Shown piece by piece: positions 1 through 12,934 of a stretch of 64,000 nt of DNA. Source of the stretch: Myrica gale (taxonomy: Eukaryota > Streptophyta > Magnoliopsida > Fagales > Myricaceae); the NCBI GenBank assembly GCA_963930655.1, contig OZ005610.1:25568501-25632500 (forward strand), written 5' to 3'. The notes under the pieces are model-generated. The model had not been told where the DNA came from. It did not search any database and saw only the letters and a list, made by a program, of their open reading frames with translations. The position numbers and the translations under genes were made by a program. Numbering within the stretch: the first letter of the stretch is position 1; every line of letters starts with the position of its first letter.

Positions 1-2190
1 ATAATCTTCAAATGAGCCTGAATAATGAAGACTTATAGCACAATCATGTGAACAGCATTAAAAAAAATAGTACCTCAGCCTTTACAATCACCCTGTCAAT
101 GCAAAGTTCTACATGATTAAGCTTTCCCCTACAACCTCTATCACGTATTCAAGGCTGGTAGACAGACAGGAAGAAAACTTGGGGGAATATTTTATCTAGA
201 AATTGCAAACATCAACGACTGAAAGCACCAAATCCATACATTATGAAATCAAAATATGATCATTTTCTTATTAAATCCACCAAATGTGAAGCACTTAAAA
301 CACTTGAGTTCTAGATAGTGGATCATCACGTGGAAATTGACTTGTCAACATTTCTTTTTAGGTTAAATCCATTGGAAACCAAACACTAAAACCAGTTTTG
401 AATTGAAAACAACCATGCTGAGACCACCATAATCACTAGCAAAGTATCTGACATTTTGCTTACAAAAATAAAAGTATCTGACATTTAAACTAAGAGATCT
501 CTAAAAATTTTAAAAGGCAAATGCCAGTATAGGCAAATGAGGCAAACAATAAATCAAAGGATAGTCTTGGAAGGGAAGATTCATATGTTCCAAATCTCAT
601 CTTGCATCAGTAGCTGGCGATATACCTTAGACAATCACCTAAGACCAATGATGCAATTGTAATAACCCGTCTCTGTTGCCAATAGCAAAAAACCTAAGAG
701 AACAGCCTAAAAACGATGATACAATCAAAGCACCCGACTTCTCTGTTTCCAGTACTAACCAGCACTAAAGAAAAAAATGAATATTATCACAACCTCTAAA
801 ACCACAAAATGAGGCAATTGCCCTTCCTAAAATTCATACTATCACCACCAATTAGTTTCAACTATGAGCCAAGAGCACATTCCAGATCCTCTCCTCAATG
901 CACAATGGAACTGAGAAACAGCATAATACCACCACCAGAAATGCTAACAAACTAGAAAAGTAATTCAACCCTCTTAAGTTGAAGAAGCATATTTCTTGTC
1001 CTAACAAACATCAATTTCAGGACAACACAGAAAAATCAAAACAAGGATGAAATGAACCTCAATGGCTATCACCTAAACACAGATTCGTCTAGCAAAAAAC
1101 CAAATCAACCAGAACCTTATTCACGCCAACAATGCCAGGTAAGTAGGTAGAAATGCCATACAGATCTCCCACAGAGAACACTTGAGATTGAATTCAATCA
1201 ACTACACAGCACACTTGACATTGATCTGTCACTCAGCCAATCGCTTGTGCTCCCCACAGAGGCATTGAAACAAAATTTGTGTGATGTCTTGAATCCACAA
1301 AAGGTCACACCACTGTCCGGGAATCCTCACAGAGTTTCGGTAGAATTTTCAGAGACAATGGCAAGAATTGTGAAAGGAAACAATATATCCAGCAAAATAT
1401 AGCAGGAGATACTAGGCTACATTTTCATCAGATATCATAAAAGATCGTGCCCAATGCAACGCCTCCAATACTATTGCAAGCTCCAAAAAATTAGCAAAAC
1501 ATTATGACTTCCAGACGTGTGCAACTTTTGAAACCTCTTTCACCAGAAAAACACTCAAAAGTATTCTCCAAAATGCCTCCATCTGAATTTTAAGATTAAC
1601 CTCTGGATCTTCACAAGATAAAAGGGTGAAACCTAAATTTCAAACTCTTTGCTTCAAGTAAGTCCCCCAATCTGTTTTCCTTATGCATCAAGACATCATT
1701 GACATAGCGGGAAGCAAATTTTGCTCTTTAGCACATCAACTCATATCAGAAATCCTCAAGCTTGTTATACCTAGGCTAAAGGGGTAGGTCCATTCAATCT
1801 CCACCATTCACAAAAACATACAGTTTTTCTTATCAAGGTCTTTGGGAGACAATCTACACTAAACAACAAAATTCAGGAAATTCTACCAAAATCTGCATGG
1901 TGAGAAAACCAAAGAGTAAAGAAAAGTGAAGGACTAGGACAACAATAGTATGAAGGCATGCAGCAAAATATAATGCTATTCCAACTCTTCCAATGCAGTC
2001 AGGAGTACGTTTAGATGGGATCATCTTCTTTTTAGCAGCAAGCCACCTGTTCATCATTTGTGAAGCATATCCGCATTTCCAAGCTGACCTAAATATAATC
2101 ATGAACCTTTGAAATATTAATAGAAAAAATTCACTATTGCAGATTTGAATTTGGAGAAGCAAAGCAGTGTATTACCACCTGCTCTAGCAT
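1..2190. other. Non-coding flank 3' of the RRM gene
   Basis: I see no coding exon, tRNA or clear transposon end here. Open frames are very scarce before about 1850, and the one at 1854-2162 (minus) resembles no known protein. The right-hand part should hold the 3' UTR of the minus-strand RRM gene, whose stop codon is at 2191-2193. A GT-type donor-like site lies just after the stop on the minus strand, so a spliced 3' UTR is possible but unproven. Confidence 0.5.
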
Positions 2191-5100
2191 CTAGTAGTAA
2201 TAGCCACCGCCATATGGGCGGTCACTCCACGAATATGGACCTCCACCATACTTCAACAGGAAATTGATAATGTGAATATCAGGAATATTCCAATAACAAG
2301 TGAAATAGGATAAGCTAATAGGGATTGCTCACATCAGGGCCATGATAATCAGGAGGATAGATACTGCTGCCAGCTCCATAATTATCTGACATATATAGAA
2401 TTTTTTTTTTTTGATAAGTTATCTGACATATATAGAAATATAAATGATCTACCTGAATAACGAGCATGCCAAGAAAGAAAGGGGAAAAAATCAATACTGA
2501 ACATAAAACTCATACCACGAAAGTGGTTTCCACGAAAAGCTGATGGATCAGTGTAATCCAAACGAGGGCGAAACCTACTAGGCTCCATGTACTCAGGATC
2601 ATGGTCCTAAAACGAAACAGCATTATTACAACGGTTCGACGTATTGATGAGTAAGTAAAGATAAATGGAGACAAGCCACTTTAATGGAAATAAAAGGAAA
2701 CTGAAAGAAAGAAAAACTTACTGTCATATAAAATGGCCGCTTCATCCCACCATGTACACTATCATCATAAAGATAGGGGTCATCAAAGTGCCTGTCAAAG
2801 AAAGGTCTGCCAAAGCGTGCTTCTGGAGAGTATGGTTGCCTCCTAGAGGGAAAATGCATCCCACGACCTCTGTCAGGGGCAATACGCCAGGGTCGATCAA
2901 GATTAGGCCTTGATGGAGTAGCAACAGCAGTTCCCGAACCAGATGCGTAATTACCACCTCTATATGAATCTCTTCTTCCCCCTGTTTTTGTAAAATGACA
3001 ATATAGTAGACTTATAGCACAGCCAGTGGTAACATGTTCATCATTTCTTCTCTCTCTCTCTAGAGAGAAGGGGAGCTAAAACCAAAACAGGGAACTTGAC
3101 CACTAACCTCGTCCAGAAAATTGTCTCCCATGAAACTCAGTATACGGGTCATCAAACTCAAACTCATTCGGAAAACCCATTCTACCAGTTTGCCCACGTT
3201 CACCATGATAGAAACCCCGGTTTCTCTGGCAATTTGCACGGTAAAAGGGCCGTCCTCCACGCCCAAACCCCCTTCCTGCAAGCAACTGGAAGTTAAATGA
3301 AAGAGACTTAAAAATAACAACTCAAAGGCCCAATTCCCAGAAATAAATAAGTAAAACAAACAAATCACCAAAATTAGAAGTTGCTCCACCACTTCCATGG
3401 CCGATTCGAAATCCACCACACATTCCACCCTTCACAGCCTGTGTTTTGGGCAAAGGATTTGAGAGCCTTGCTTTCACTTTCATCTACAAGTTTACATAAA
3501 AACAGCATAATGAGCTTTGTCAATACGACAAGAACGGGAATTTGAACATAACCTGGTCAAAATCTTATTTTTCTTATACACCACGCACCAAAACAAAATA
3601 GATATCTATATCTGGTTGATAGCAAGCTTGCAGAGAATGACAAAGTATTAAAATCAAGCAGAAATCAGAGCATGTGTGTATGGATATAGCTACCTATCTA
3701 CATAGTCTCCATATAAATGTATAAGAGAATTAATTTAAGGATACTCCAAGAAAGAAAAAAAAGAATCAATTTAAGGATATCACACCCCACCCTTTTCCCC
3801 CATCCATTTTAAAACCACAGTCAATCTTCACATAGTTCCAGTATGCCACCCCTGATCAAACTCTTTTTTTTTTGCTAAATAATAAAAGCCCTCAAGGGAT
3901 AAACCATCATGAAGCCAGGTCGAAACTCACAACAACTTAAACTCAGAAATTCCACATTGCACGGGGACCACCAGAGCATGATGGGGCTACTGTGATTCAA
4001 AATTTCATTAGGAGCAAGCCCTGGGTCCTAGGCACAGCCCGCACACCACTACGCCATCACCCCTAGTGGTCACCCCTGAGCAAACTCAGATGTACAATGG
4101 TTTATTTTTAAGGAATACATATAACTCGGAGAAAAAGTTGACGAAGGAAAAAAAATCCTTCACGGATTGATATATCCAAGCACATTGAACTAAAGAAATA
4201 CCTTGACATCACCCGGTTGCGCACGGTTTGTACCGGCAACGCAAGCTACAGCAGCTTCATGGCTAGAGAAATCAACAAATCCAAAATCCTTTCTCTTGGC
4301 TGTTGACATATTCCGAGCCAGGACAATTCTTACAATATCCCCGTAACCTTTAAGTTGCTCTCTAACATGATCTTCATCCCAGTGAGATGGAAGCCCATCA
4401 AGAAATACTGACTTCACTTGGGCCATGACCGTCGGGTCAGGCTCCCTCAAGGGTTCAGCAAAAGCTACTTTGACAGTTCTCTCAGGGTGGCCAAAAATAA
4501 CATCAGGCTTTTGAAGCCTCTTGTATGCAAGCATTGCTTCAGGATGACAAGAGAACTCAAGGAATGCAAAACCCCGGCTCAACCCCTCATGTTGAGCATC
4601 TGCAACAAGAGTGATGCTTTCAACACCTTCCACACCATATTCTTTCAACTTCTGTTTGATCTGTCATTCCATTTAGCACCAAGAATTTTTTTAAAAAATG
4701 AACAAGTAAAAATACAAATTTTGAAGTGTCAGATACATACAGCTTCCTTTGTCCATGTGTTGCAAATATTACCCAGAAACAATGTGTCATTGTCCTCGCT
4801 GGGTGCAGTTCCACAACGCTTTCCATGTATCTGTCACTAACCACGAATTAGACTAAGAAAGTGTTAATATGCAAAACAAAAGCTATGAATAGTTACATAC
4901 AACAGGGTTCTTCATTTCTGACAAAGCCCGCTTTGCATGCTCCATATTAGCAAACATCACAAATGCATACCCCTTATTCTTATTAGTCGACGGATCCTTG
5001 TGCAACCTAACTTCAACTACTTCTCCAATCCTCTCAAAGACCTTTCTCACATCTTCCTCCTCCGCATCCCGATCCAAACCACCAACGAATATCTCATGTT

Positions 5101-6632
5101 CTTTCTTAATCTTACGCTCTTTTGCGACAGCTGTTAATTCCCTGCGTTCTTCTTCCAATGCTTCAGTATCTTCAGCAGGCTCCTGTGGATCATCGTCAGC
5201 AGGCACCTCTTGATCATCCTCAGCAAGCTCTTCCTCCCCATGTTCACCAAGGTCAACTCTATCACCATAATCCTCCACTATATCGTCACTGCCATACTTC
5301 TTTGCAGTTTGAGTATCTTCTCCTCGGACATCCTCTACGACAGTTTCTACCATGTTTAGAGGCTCAAGATTGGGTTCCTCCTCATTGCCAACATCTCCTG
5401 TCTCCTCCTCTTTTTCTTCCACAAATTCCTCTCCCTCCTTTGTGCCTTCTGCTTCCTCATTCTCAACTGATTTTTCCACCCTTCCAACAAGGGGATCTTC
5501 CTGCTTTGATGAATCACCAACATTCACAATAGGAGCCATTTGCGCTCCTGTTGCTCTTTCTTCCTTGATTGCAAATTCACAGGTATGTTCAGCTGTAGGT
5601 TCATCCTCCACTGCTATGATTTGTCCATTCTTTGCAGATTCTCCAGCAATCACTATAACAGCTTCATCCACTTCCATAGAAGTTCCCTCCCTTTCAGAAT
5701 CTGCAGCTTTATCACCAGCAGATTCTCCCACTTTTGCTGCAGTTTCTTCATTCATCTCAGGTTCTCCGATGTTGTCCATAGAGGTTTCCACCTTACCCAG
5801 GCAATCTAAATCTTCCTTCTTCTGAGATTCTGCAACTTTTGCCACAACAGAATCTGGTGTCCGAACTGTTGCAGTTTTTTTAGAAGTGGGCGTTTTAGTT
5901 CTCGCAGACGTCCTCTTCACCACCGATTTTGTTGCTGCAACAACTTTTTTAACTGGTGTCACCTGAGCAGCATCAGCGGATGCTCTGGGCTCCTCAGCTA
6001 CTGGTTCAAGACAACACAATGCAAGTACGCGACCCATCAACTCAATTTCATCATTTGAAAGGTAAACATAAAAAGCGCCACCAAAACACACATACAGGGC
6101 GTCGCACGAAGCTTCGCTAAGCACGAGATTCACTAGGCCTATGTTAAGTAGTCGAACAATTTACTTCCACATATCTCTCCTAGATATCCACAGAAATCCA
6201 AAAGGAGTTTGATTCTGATCGACTAACCCTAATTGGACTTGTTTATTCGACTCAGTTTTTTGCAGATACAACTAATAAGGACTATAACACCTGCGAATTG
6301 CACTTTTTCTTTATTCTAGGAATCCGAACAGGGCCTCGACCAATAAACTACAACTAGTACTCAATAATAAAAATAGAATATCAGTAGCTCATGTCACCTG
6401 ATAGCTGTTCAGGTTCCGAACCCAAACCAGCGGTCGGTGCGGGAGTGGTTTCGTTCTTCTTCACCTGCTTCGCTTTGGTGGCGATGGGACGCTTCGTTTC
6501 GACGGTTTTCGGAGTAGCCGATTCTACGGCCGACTCAGGAGGATTTGGAGGCGTTTTGGTGGCGGATTTCCTCGACGGCGGCGCCTTCTTCGCCGTCACA
6601 GGTTTAGGAGTATCAGAATTGCGAGTTCTCAT
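2191..6632 (-). CDS. hnRNP Q/R-like RNA-binding protein with three RRMs
   Basis: Ten coding exons, in transcription order: 6632-6398, 6000-4901, 4830-4741, 4660-4202, 3483-3369, 3275-3108, 2981-2722, 2606-2516, 2385-2333 and 2250-2191. Phases agree across every GT..AG junction and give about 876 residues. The N-terminus is rich in Lys, Pro and Thr. A long acidic stretch (about residues 100-375) follows, then RRM1 (about 380-455, RNP2 IFVGGL, RNP1 KGYAFVMF), RRM2 (about 461-545, LFLGNI and RGFAFLEF) and RRM3 (about 555-635, VFLDGL and DFGFVDF). The tail carries RGG/GRG motifs and ends in a Gly/Tyr-rich stretch. The three-RRM order and the GNICNTWTKEA segment match the hnRNP Q/R family (Arabidopsis LIF2 and At2g44710 relatives). 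A nuclear role in mRNA processing or chromatin is inferred. The start is the ATG that opens the basic N-terminus; in-frame upstream ATGs lie in the probable leader. Intron 4 carries a SINE. Confidence 0.9.
3864..4070 (-). mobile_element. SINE-like retroposon in an intron of the RRM gene
   Basis: A 207-bp insertion lies between two 17-bp direct repeats, 3847-3863 and 4071-4087, which differ at one base (cacccctgatcaaactc against cacccctgagcaaactc). On the minus strand it starts with a tRNA-like A-box word (TGGCGTAGTGG) close to its 5' end and finishes in a short A-rich tail, seen as a T run from 3864 on the plus strand. Target duplication, 3' tail and tRNA-like head together indicate a SINE. 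The B box is degenerate, so the tRNA origin is less certain than the retroposition. Confidence 0.72.
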
Positions 6633-7120
6633 GCTGCTACACGGAGATTGGACCCTGGACGAAACGGAAGTCGAGTAAGCTTGTTTTCTCTTTTGAGAAT
6701 CGATAAATGGACGAGGCTTTAGATCAATTGAGAGCAGAGAGCCAGACAGAAATTGGACAGTAAGAAACGACAGCGTTTTGTGCTTGACAAAACTACGCAG
6801 TCTTTTATGGGAACTGTTAATGATTCGGTTAGTTAAGTTACCACATGGACAAAGAATCACGAAGGCCCAAGAGGTTCATTTGCCCATGGCCCGTGGAACA
6901 CTTTCCAGTTTCCACGGGTCAAGCCCTGAAGTTATTATACCCGAAACCATCCGGGCAATTCTCCCTACAGAGAAGCAGTTAGCGAAAGAACGTTTTTCAG
7001 TTACCTTCCCGTCCTGAATAGTACATAGGCGATGATCGGACGCTATCTGTGAGACTGCACAATAGCATTTCTTGAAAACGCCGCGTTTCCATCGTAATCT
7101 GAAAACATCAACTGCCAGCC
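6633..7120. promoter_or_regulatory. Shared divergent promoter interval
   Basis: This 488-bp gap separates the start codons of the minus-strand RRM gene and the plus-strand BORCS5-like gene, so it must hold both 5' leaders and both promoters. Open frames crossing it are not conserved proteins. I see no convincing TATA box on either side, as is common for housekeeping genes. Confidence 0.5.
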
Positions 7121-10100
7121 ATGGGTGCCTCAGAATCCACGCTCTCAAGCACACAGGTAGCTCTTGAATTAGGCCTAAATTTCTTAGAGTACCTTGTACT
7201 CATAGCTAATCGTTGTGTTAACGTATGTTCACAGTACGCGAAGAGGGCGGCGGATGAAATCACCACCGTGTCGGAGCAATTGGATGTCGCGGATCCCATC
7301 TTAGAGAAGCTGAAATCCCTCAAAATAGTATGTGTTTATGGTTTTCTGATACATACATATGTATATATATCCAAACCCTAACACTGTTTTAAAAATTTTG
7401 GGTAGTGTTTTCCTAATTATTATTTTTTTCATTTTTCATTTTTTTTTTTATAATTTCTAGACAACGCCGATACTGACGTCAGTACCGGCGGAGAGTAGCT
7501 TGACTGACATATTGGTGAGGAAACCATCGTCTTCTTCGGCTCCGTGTGAGTTTTTTCTAGACTTATATAGCTCCAAAGCTTCCAGTTTTCTGCTAAAGCC
7601 TTACTTACCGGTTTGTAAATACATGCTGCAACTCTTGCTTGCTCTTTTAAACCCATGTTAAAAGCCATAACTAGACAAGGGAAGCGGCTTCTACTTCTTG
7701 AAAACAAAACCATGAATGTAAATTTGCGAAATAACTTGATATTGGAGGTTTGGGATAGATCATAATTTTTTGGTGTGACACGAGACTTGCAAAAACGTCG
7801 ACTGATCAGAAGCAACTGATGACAGAGATCTGTTATTGGTTGGGCTGGTTTCTAGCAAGTGGCCAATAAGGAAGCCAAGCGAATGAGAGCTACTTTTTTT
7901 TGGGACCCAGTGTTAGAAAATGATGTTGGTTAAGATTACCCCTCCTAAGTTCTGGTGCTATCTTAGCAGAGGTTTTCTGTCTAAGACTTCTATGGTTTCA
8001 TGAAACCTGTAACTAGTGAAACGGATTAAATGATAAGAAACTCTGACGGTTCATTTCACATAATCGTCTTTTATGTTTTTCTTCCCTCCCCTTTTTCACT
8101 CTTTGCTTAGGACTGCATCTTCCTTGCTCAGTTGCTCTCGTGCTTCAAGAAAATCACTGTTCTTTTAGAACATATAAGTGTTCTTTCTAAATTTGCACAT
8201 CAATTTGGTAGATGCAGAAATGACCAAGCAACCCCAACAGATTATTGTCTTCTTGCTTGTAACTTGAAGGTGTTAGGTGTGTACAAAGTCCTTTATAAGT
8301 ATGAGCCCTGAAAGCAGGTCATGCATGTAAAGTTCTTTTACACTGCTGAAGGCAGGAGTTCATAAATTGAATAACATGGTAATTAAGACTTCTATGGTTT
8401 CATGAAACCTGTAACTAGTGAAACGGATTAAATGATAAGAAACTCTTGACGGTTCATTTAACATAATTGTCTTTTATGTTTTTCTTCCCTCCCCTTTTTC
8501 ACTCTTTGCTTAGGACTACATCTTCCTTGCTCAGTTGCTCTCGTGCTTCAAGGAAATCACTGTTCTTTTAGAACATATAAGTGATCTTTCTAAATTTGCA
8601 CATCAATTTGGTAGATGCAGAAATGACCAAGCAACCCCAACAGATTATTGTCTTCTTGCCTGTAATTGAAGGTGTTAGGTGTGTACAAAGTCCTTTATAA
8701 GTATGAGTCCTGAAAGCAGGTCATGCATGTAAAGTTCTTTTACACTGCTGAAGGCAGGAGTTCATAAATTGAATAACATGGTAATGGAGGATCAAGAGAA
8801 GGATGTTTCTAGCTTTAAATTTCTTGAGAATCGGACTAGTGATAGCCTCAAAAAAGTTGTTCATTTTTTCCATTTCCATAACTGCATCCTCTTTACTTTC
8901 CTTCAACCTCCCTACATGTTTCTTGCCTTCTTTTTGGTTCCGGGAACAATAGCATCTGTTGGAGTATCTTCCCCAGAAACTACCCACCTCCTTCCCCAGG
9001 TTGCACCCAGTTGCACATGTGCATATGTGATTTGGCTTAACCATCTTAACGATGTATAAGGTTCTCCTCATTTAAGCCTGAATTAATCACTTATTATGGG
9101 TCACAGACATGAATCGAGAGTGAGGTCTAGTGGTCAACAGATCCTGCTAGTATACATCAATGGTTTTGAATGCCAAGCGTTGAAGGAACTAAGCAACCAT
9201 TGTCGTCTATCTATAAATACCATGCACAAACTCACCACAAATTCTCAAGCATCCAGTTCACAAATGACTTTGAGTGTTTATTTCTCTTAGGTTGTTCTGT
9301 GGCATTCTATTTATAACTTTTTGACTTCAGAATGAGTCCAGTTGAGAGGTTAATTACTTCTTGTTCTTTTTTCTCTCTTTGGCATAGCTACCGTGAATCC
9401 GAAGGTGCTGATGGAGCTCTTTTCAATGTACCGTGATTGGCAGGAGGAGAAGGTTCAAACAATTACCAAAAAACAGGTTTGGCATGAAAACTTTTCAAGT
9501 TCACCAGTGGTTTAAGTGAATGAGAAGACTTGGTATCAAAAGGCATGTGATAGACCAGATCTCTGGTGGATCGTTAACCATAAAATATCTAGTTGTGTTG
9601 TTCTACATGGATCTGAAATTTGTTTAAGATTCAAATTTGTTTCTGATACTACAATGGTAGGACTTAGATCTGCTTCATAGTCATAAACAAAGAATTCTGA
9701 CCTAAACCACAATTCTGTAAAGCTTGAGATTCGGTGGGTTCACGATCAGATTCAATTTTAAACCAAGATTTTGCATATTCTGTACTTACGTACCACGTAG
9801 TTGGTGATTAATCATTGATGTGAAAAAATAAAAATGGCCAATCAACCATTTTTACATGGTCAGATCCAGGGGAAAAGGAATTCAGGGCTACTTTCATTAA
9901 TCTCCACTGCAAGTTTTTATGTGGATCTCAATGACAACATTAGATTCAAGCTATTGCTATTCCCAGTAACTACTAGCTGGATGGGAAAAAAGAATATCCG
10001 TGGCAGTTTAGCCAATTTAATGGTTCTAGTCAATATCCAAAATCATCTCTTATTCCTGTGATCTCATTTGAACTACAGAATTGTGCGTTTGAACACTTAC

Positions 10101-10927
10101 GGTGGTTGGCCTTTCTTTTAAAATACCCGTTATGCTGTTATTTAGGATTGTGAAGGACTGATATCCCATTTGGGAAAATTTAAGGTGCACGCAATTCTTA
10201 ATGCTCGACGAAAGCTATGATTTTTAATATGTTCTACGTTCGGTTTAATCTGGGGACAATTTGTTGCAGGAAGAGATAGAAAACAAGATAGAAGTTTCAG
10301 ATGCTTTGGCAGTTAAACTTCTGCAGCGCTTTAATTACTCAGTGTCCGCAATGAAGACAGCCTCACAACATTTATCAGAAGGTAATTGATAGGTCAAAAT
10401 CTCACTTCCTATGAATTATTTGGCTGCAGCGCATGATACAATTATGAATCGGTTACTGAAACCAACTCAAGTGGATCAACTGATTAGGGGGGGGGGGGGG
10501 GGGATTTGCCTTCTACAAGGAGCTTTTTGCTGAAGATACTGGAATGACCCACTGATAGGTGAATCTGAGCCCCATATAACATTTGGCCCATGGTTTTACG
10601 TAATAGGGATTAGGAAGGGAGAATCTCTTCGCAGATGCTGCTGCCTTTTATTCTCACTTGTGGGCATCTAGTGACGTTTTACCTTGGTAAATACATGCAG
10701 TTCATGCATTGCAGGTGGATATTGGGGAGCTTAAAGGCAGGTTGACAGAGGTTATTAGTAACTGTGATGCATTGTGCAAGAGAATTGATTCAGAGGGTCC
10801 AGAATCTCTTCGGTCATCTATCAAACCATTTGCAATTGCTACTGCCGGATCAGAAATCAGCTCAAGTTCATCTTCTGTGCCAAGAGATTCAAACCAAATT
10901 CTGCCTCGTGCGAAAGAACAAAGTTGA
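7121..10927 (+). CDS. BORCS5 (myrlysin)-like BLOC-1-related complex subunit
   Basis: Six coding exons: 7121-7156, 7235-7327, 7461-7545, 9388-9476, 10270-10381 and 10701-10927, giving 213 residues with consistent phases. The last acceptor is placed at 10700, not at the AG at 10714, because only that choice keeps the frame (…SEVHALQVDIGELKG…). The protein starts MGASES, a good N-myristoylation signal. A Leu/Pro-rich linker and heptad-like helices (about residues 80-175) follow, then a Ser-rich tail. Human BORCS5/myrlysin is similar in length (about 196 aa), also begins with a myristoylated MGxxxS and is helical. By family it would help tether BORC to lysosomal or late endosomal membranes; the plant role is inferred. 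Intron 3 (1842 bp) contains a 402-bp tandem duplication, and intron 5 has a run of 17 G. The gene structure is surer than the family name. Confidence 0.75.
7982..8785. repeat. Tandem duplication, 402-bp unit, two copies
   Basis: The block at 7983-8384 is repeated head to tail at 8385-8785, from the word aagacttctatgg through aataacatggtaat. Only a handful of substitutions and small indels separate the copies, so the duplication is recent. It lies wholly inside intron 3 of the BORCS5-like gene and should not alter the protein. Confidence 0.92.
10487..10503. repeat. Homopolymer run of 17 G
   Basis: Seventeen consecutive G residues lie in the last intron of the BORCS5-like gene, about 200 bp upstream of its final exon. 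Such runs are unstable, can form G-quadruplexes on the RNA-sense strand, and are prone to length errors in assembly. Confidence 0.9.
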
Positions 10928-11827
10928 AGTCAAGATATTGTTTTGTGTATAGTCAAAAGATTTCCATTGATTGAGATTGAGGTTGATCCTCGGTGGCTAA
11001 CAAGAACAGACATATGCCTGATTGATATTTGGATGAGCCATGGTTAAAATTGACTCAATGAAGCAATCGCCATGTGAAATTAAGGGTTATTGATGCTGTA
11101 ATGATTAGGACAAGTTGAGAAAGTTGTCCAATTGGAGAATCAAGTAGTATTTACGAACGGGATGGAGATAAGTATCACTTAAAGAAGCAAGAGTTTTTAC
11201 CCATGCAGATATCCTCGAAGATATAATGCTTGTTTACAGTTCCTTCACCGTCAAAAAGGAAAAAGAAAGGGACCGTGAAGGCAACAAGAAGCCCCACCCA
11301 GGTTTATTGCATCTCTCTTTTTCTGGGCAATAATGACAGGGTCGTTAATTGGGACAGTACCAAAAGCGCAGTGAGAATTGAATTTGCCGAATCTACTTCC
11401 TCGGACACATTCTGACCGATTGCACCATTTGGAATTTGGGCACATATATACGATGAACTTCACCACTTCTGCAAATGCCTGGTCAGATCAGCATCCCCAA
11501 GACAGCTTCCCCGTGTTCAAACTGCAAGATCTCAAACCTTCCCAAAACCAATATGATCTTACCCGGATGATGACCCCAGTAAGGAGACGAAGAATCAGAG
11601 TGAGTGCAGACAACAATGGAACAAGTATGCATTTGATAAATCAAATTAACTGTGGTTACAGAAGATCAAAGAACGGATAATAGCTTAAAACGTCGTAACA
11701 ATTATAAATTACTGAATCAAATATCCAGCTCGAGAAAAGAATTTAAGAAAAAGCACATTATAATCCTAAAGCCTATTACATTGAAACCGTGCCGATTGGA
11801 TCTGACCCAAAAATTGAAGGCTGATGT
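10928..11827. other. Intergenic spacer between convergent genes
   Basis: This holds the 3' ends of the plus-strand BORCS5-like gene and the minus-strand GMD gene. Open frames of 60-100 codons at 11230-11855 on both strands overlap one another, lack family resemblance and have no splice partners. I see no transposon end. Confidence 0.5.
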
Positions 11828-12934
11828 TCAGGGTTGTTGCTGGGCATCCATGTAGCCAGCATCAACGAGCACCTTCTCCCTCTTGGCCAATTCAATGTCC
11901 TCGTCCACCATCATCTTCACCAACTGCTCAAATCCCACCTTAGGCTTCCACCCAAGCACCTTCTTCGCCTTGCTAGCATCCCCTTTCAGATTATCCACCT
12001 CGGTGGGCCTGAAATACCTTTTGTCGATCACGACGTGGTCCTTCCAATTCAACCCCACGTAACCAAACGAGACCTCCAAGAACTCCTCCACCGTGTGCGA
12101 GTCCTCGGTTGCCACCACGTAGTCGTCGGGCTGCTCCTGCTGCAGCATCATCCACATGGCCTCCACGTAGTCCCCAGCGAATCCCCAATCCCTCGAGGCC
12201 TGGAAGTTCCCGAGGAACAGCTTGCTCTGGAGACCGATCTTGATCCGCCCCACCGCGCGAGTGATCTTTCTCGTCACGAAGTTCTCGCCCCGCCTCGGCG
12301 ATTCGTGGTTGAAGAGTATCCCATTGCACGCGAATATCCCGTAGGCCTCACGGTAGTTCACCGTGTACCAATGGGCTGCGCACTTGGAAGCGGCGTAAGG
12401 GGATCGGGGGTGGAAGGGAGTCATTTCGGACTGGGGAGGCGGGGTCGATCCGAACATCTCCGAAGACCCGGCCTGGTAGTAACGAATGTTCTTTCGTCCT
12501 GAGGCGGCGATGTGGGACCGGACAGCCTCGAGGAGGCGAAGGGCTCCCGTGGCGACGACATCGGCAGTGTAATCAGGGATCTCGAAGGAGACGGCCACAT
12601 GGGACTGGGCTGCGAGGTTGTAGACCTCGTCGGGGAGGATCGTGTCGAGCCATCGGCGGAGCGAGGAAGCGTCACTCAGGTCTGCGTAGTGGAGCTTCAT
12701 GCGGGCCTTGTGAGTGTTGTGGGGGTCGATGTAGATGTGGTTGATACGCTGGGTGTTGAAATTCGATGCCCGCCGGATCAGCCCGTGGACCTCGTACCCT
12801 TTGGCAAGCAGGAACTCGGTCAGGTACGAACCGTCCTGGCCGGTAATTCCAGTAATCAGAGCTATCTTCCGTTGAGGAGCAGCGTCGGCGTTGGCTCCAG
12901 ATCCGGATCTGGAATTGTCGTTCTCGGACGCCAT
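11828..12934 (-). CDS. GMD: GDP-mannose 4,6-dehydratase
   Basis: Single exon, 368 residues. It converts GDP-D-mannose to GDP-4-keto-6-deoxy-D-mannose, the first step in cytosolic GDP-L-fucose synthesis for cell-wall and glycoprotein fucosylation. It is an extended short-chain dehydrogenase: the NAD(P)-binding GITGQDG loop is at residues 29-35, the Ser/Glu of AGSSEMFG at about 155-162, and the catalytic Tyr-Lys pair in SPYAASK at Y180 and K184. The conserved [16 protein letters not shown] segment follows. Length fits Arabidopsis GMD1 and MUR1 (361 and 373 aa). The start is set at the ATG before ASENDNSR; an in-frame ATG 45 bp upstream would add only a short low-complexity stretch. GC content is clearly higher than in the spacers, which creates long antisense frames here. 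No intron, as usual for plant GMD. Confidence 0.96.
   Translation of the reverse strand: MASENDNSRSGSGANADAAPQRKIALITGITGQDGSYLTEFLLAKGYEVHGLIRRASNFNTQRINHIYIDPHNTHKARMKLHYADLSDASSLRRWLDTILPDEVYNLAAQSHVAVSFEIPDYTADVVATGALRLLEAVRSHIAASGRKNIRYYQAGSSEMFGSTPPPQSEMTPFHPRSPYAASKCAAHWYTVNYREAYGIFACNGILFNHESPRRGENFVTRKITRAVGRIKIGLQSKLFLGNFQASRDWGFAGDYVEAMWMMLQQEQPDDYVVATEDSHTVEEFLEVSFGYVGLNWKDHVVIDKRYFRPTEVDNLKGDASKAKKVLGWKPKVGFEQLVKMMVDEDIELAKREKVLVDAGYMDAQQQP

Noticed and set aside
5122-5825. Several plus-strand frames of 89-157 codons
   Set aside because: They run antisense to the acidic, repetitive exon 2 of the RRM gene; their Ser/Pro/Leu-rich translations are shadows of Glu/Ala/Val codons.
10715-10927. 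Final exon of the BORCS5-like gene starting at the nearer AG (10714)
   Set aside because: This choice shifts the frame and hits a stop within a few codons; the acceptor at 10700 keeps a long conserved frame.
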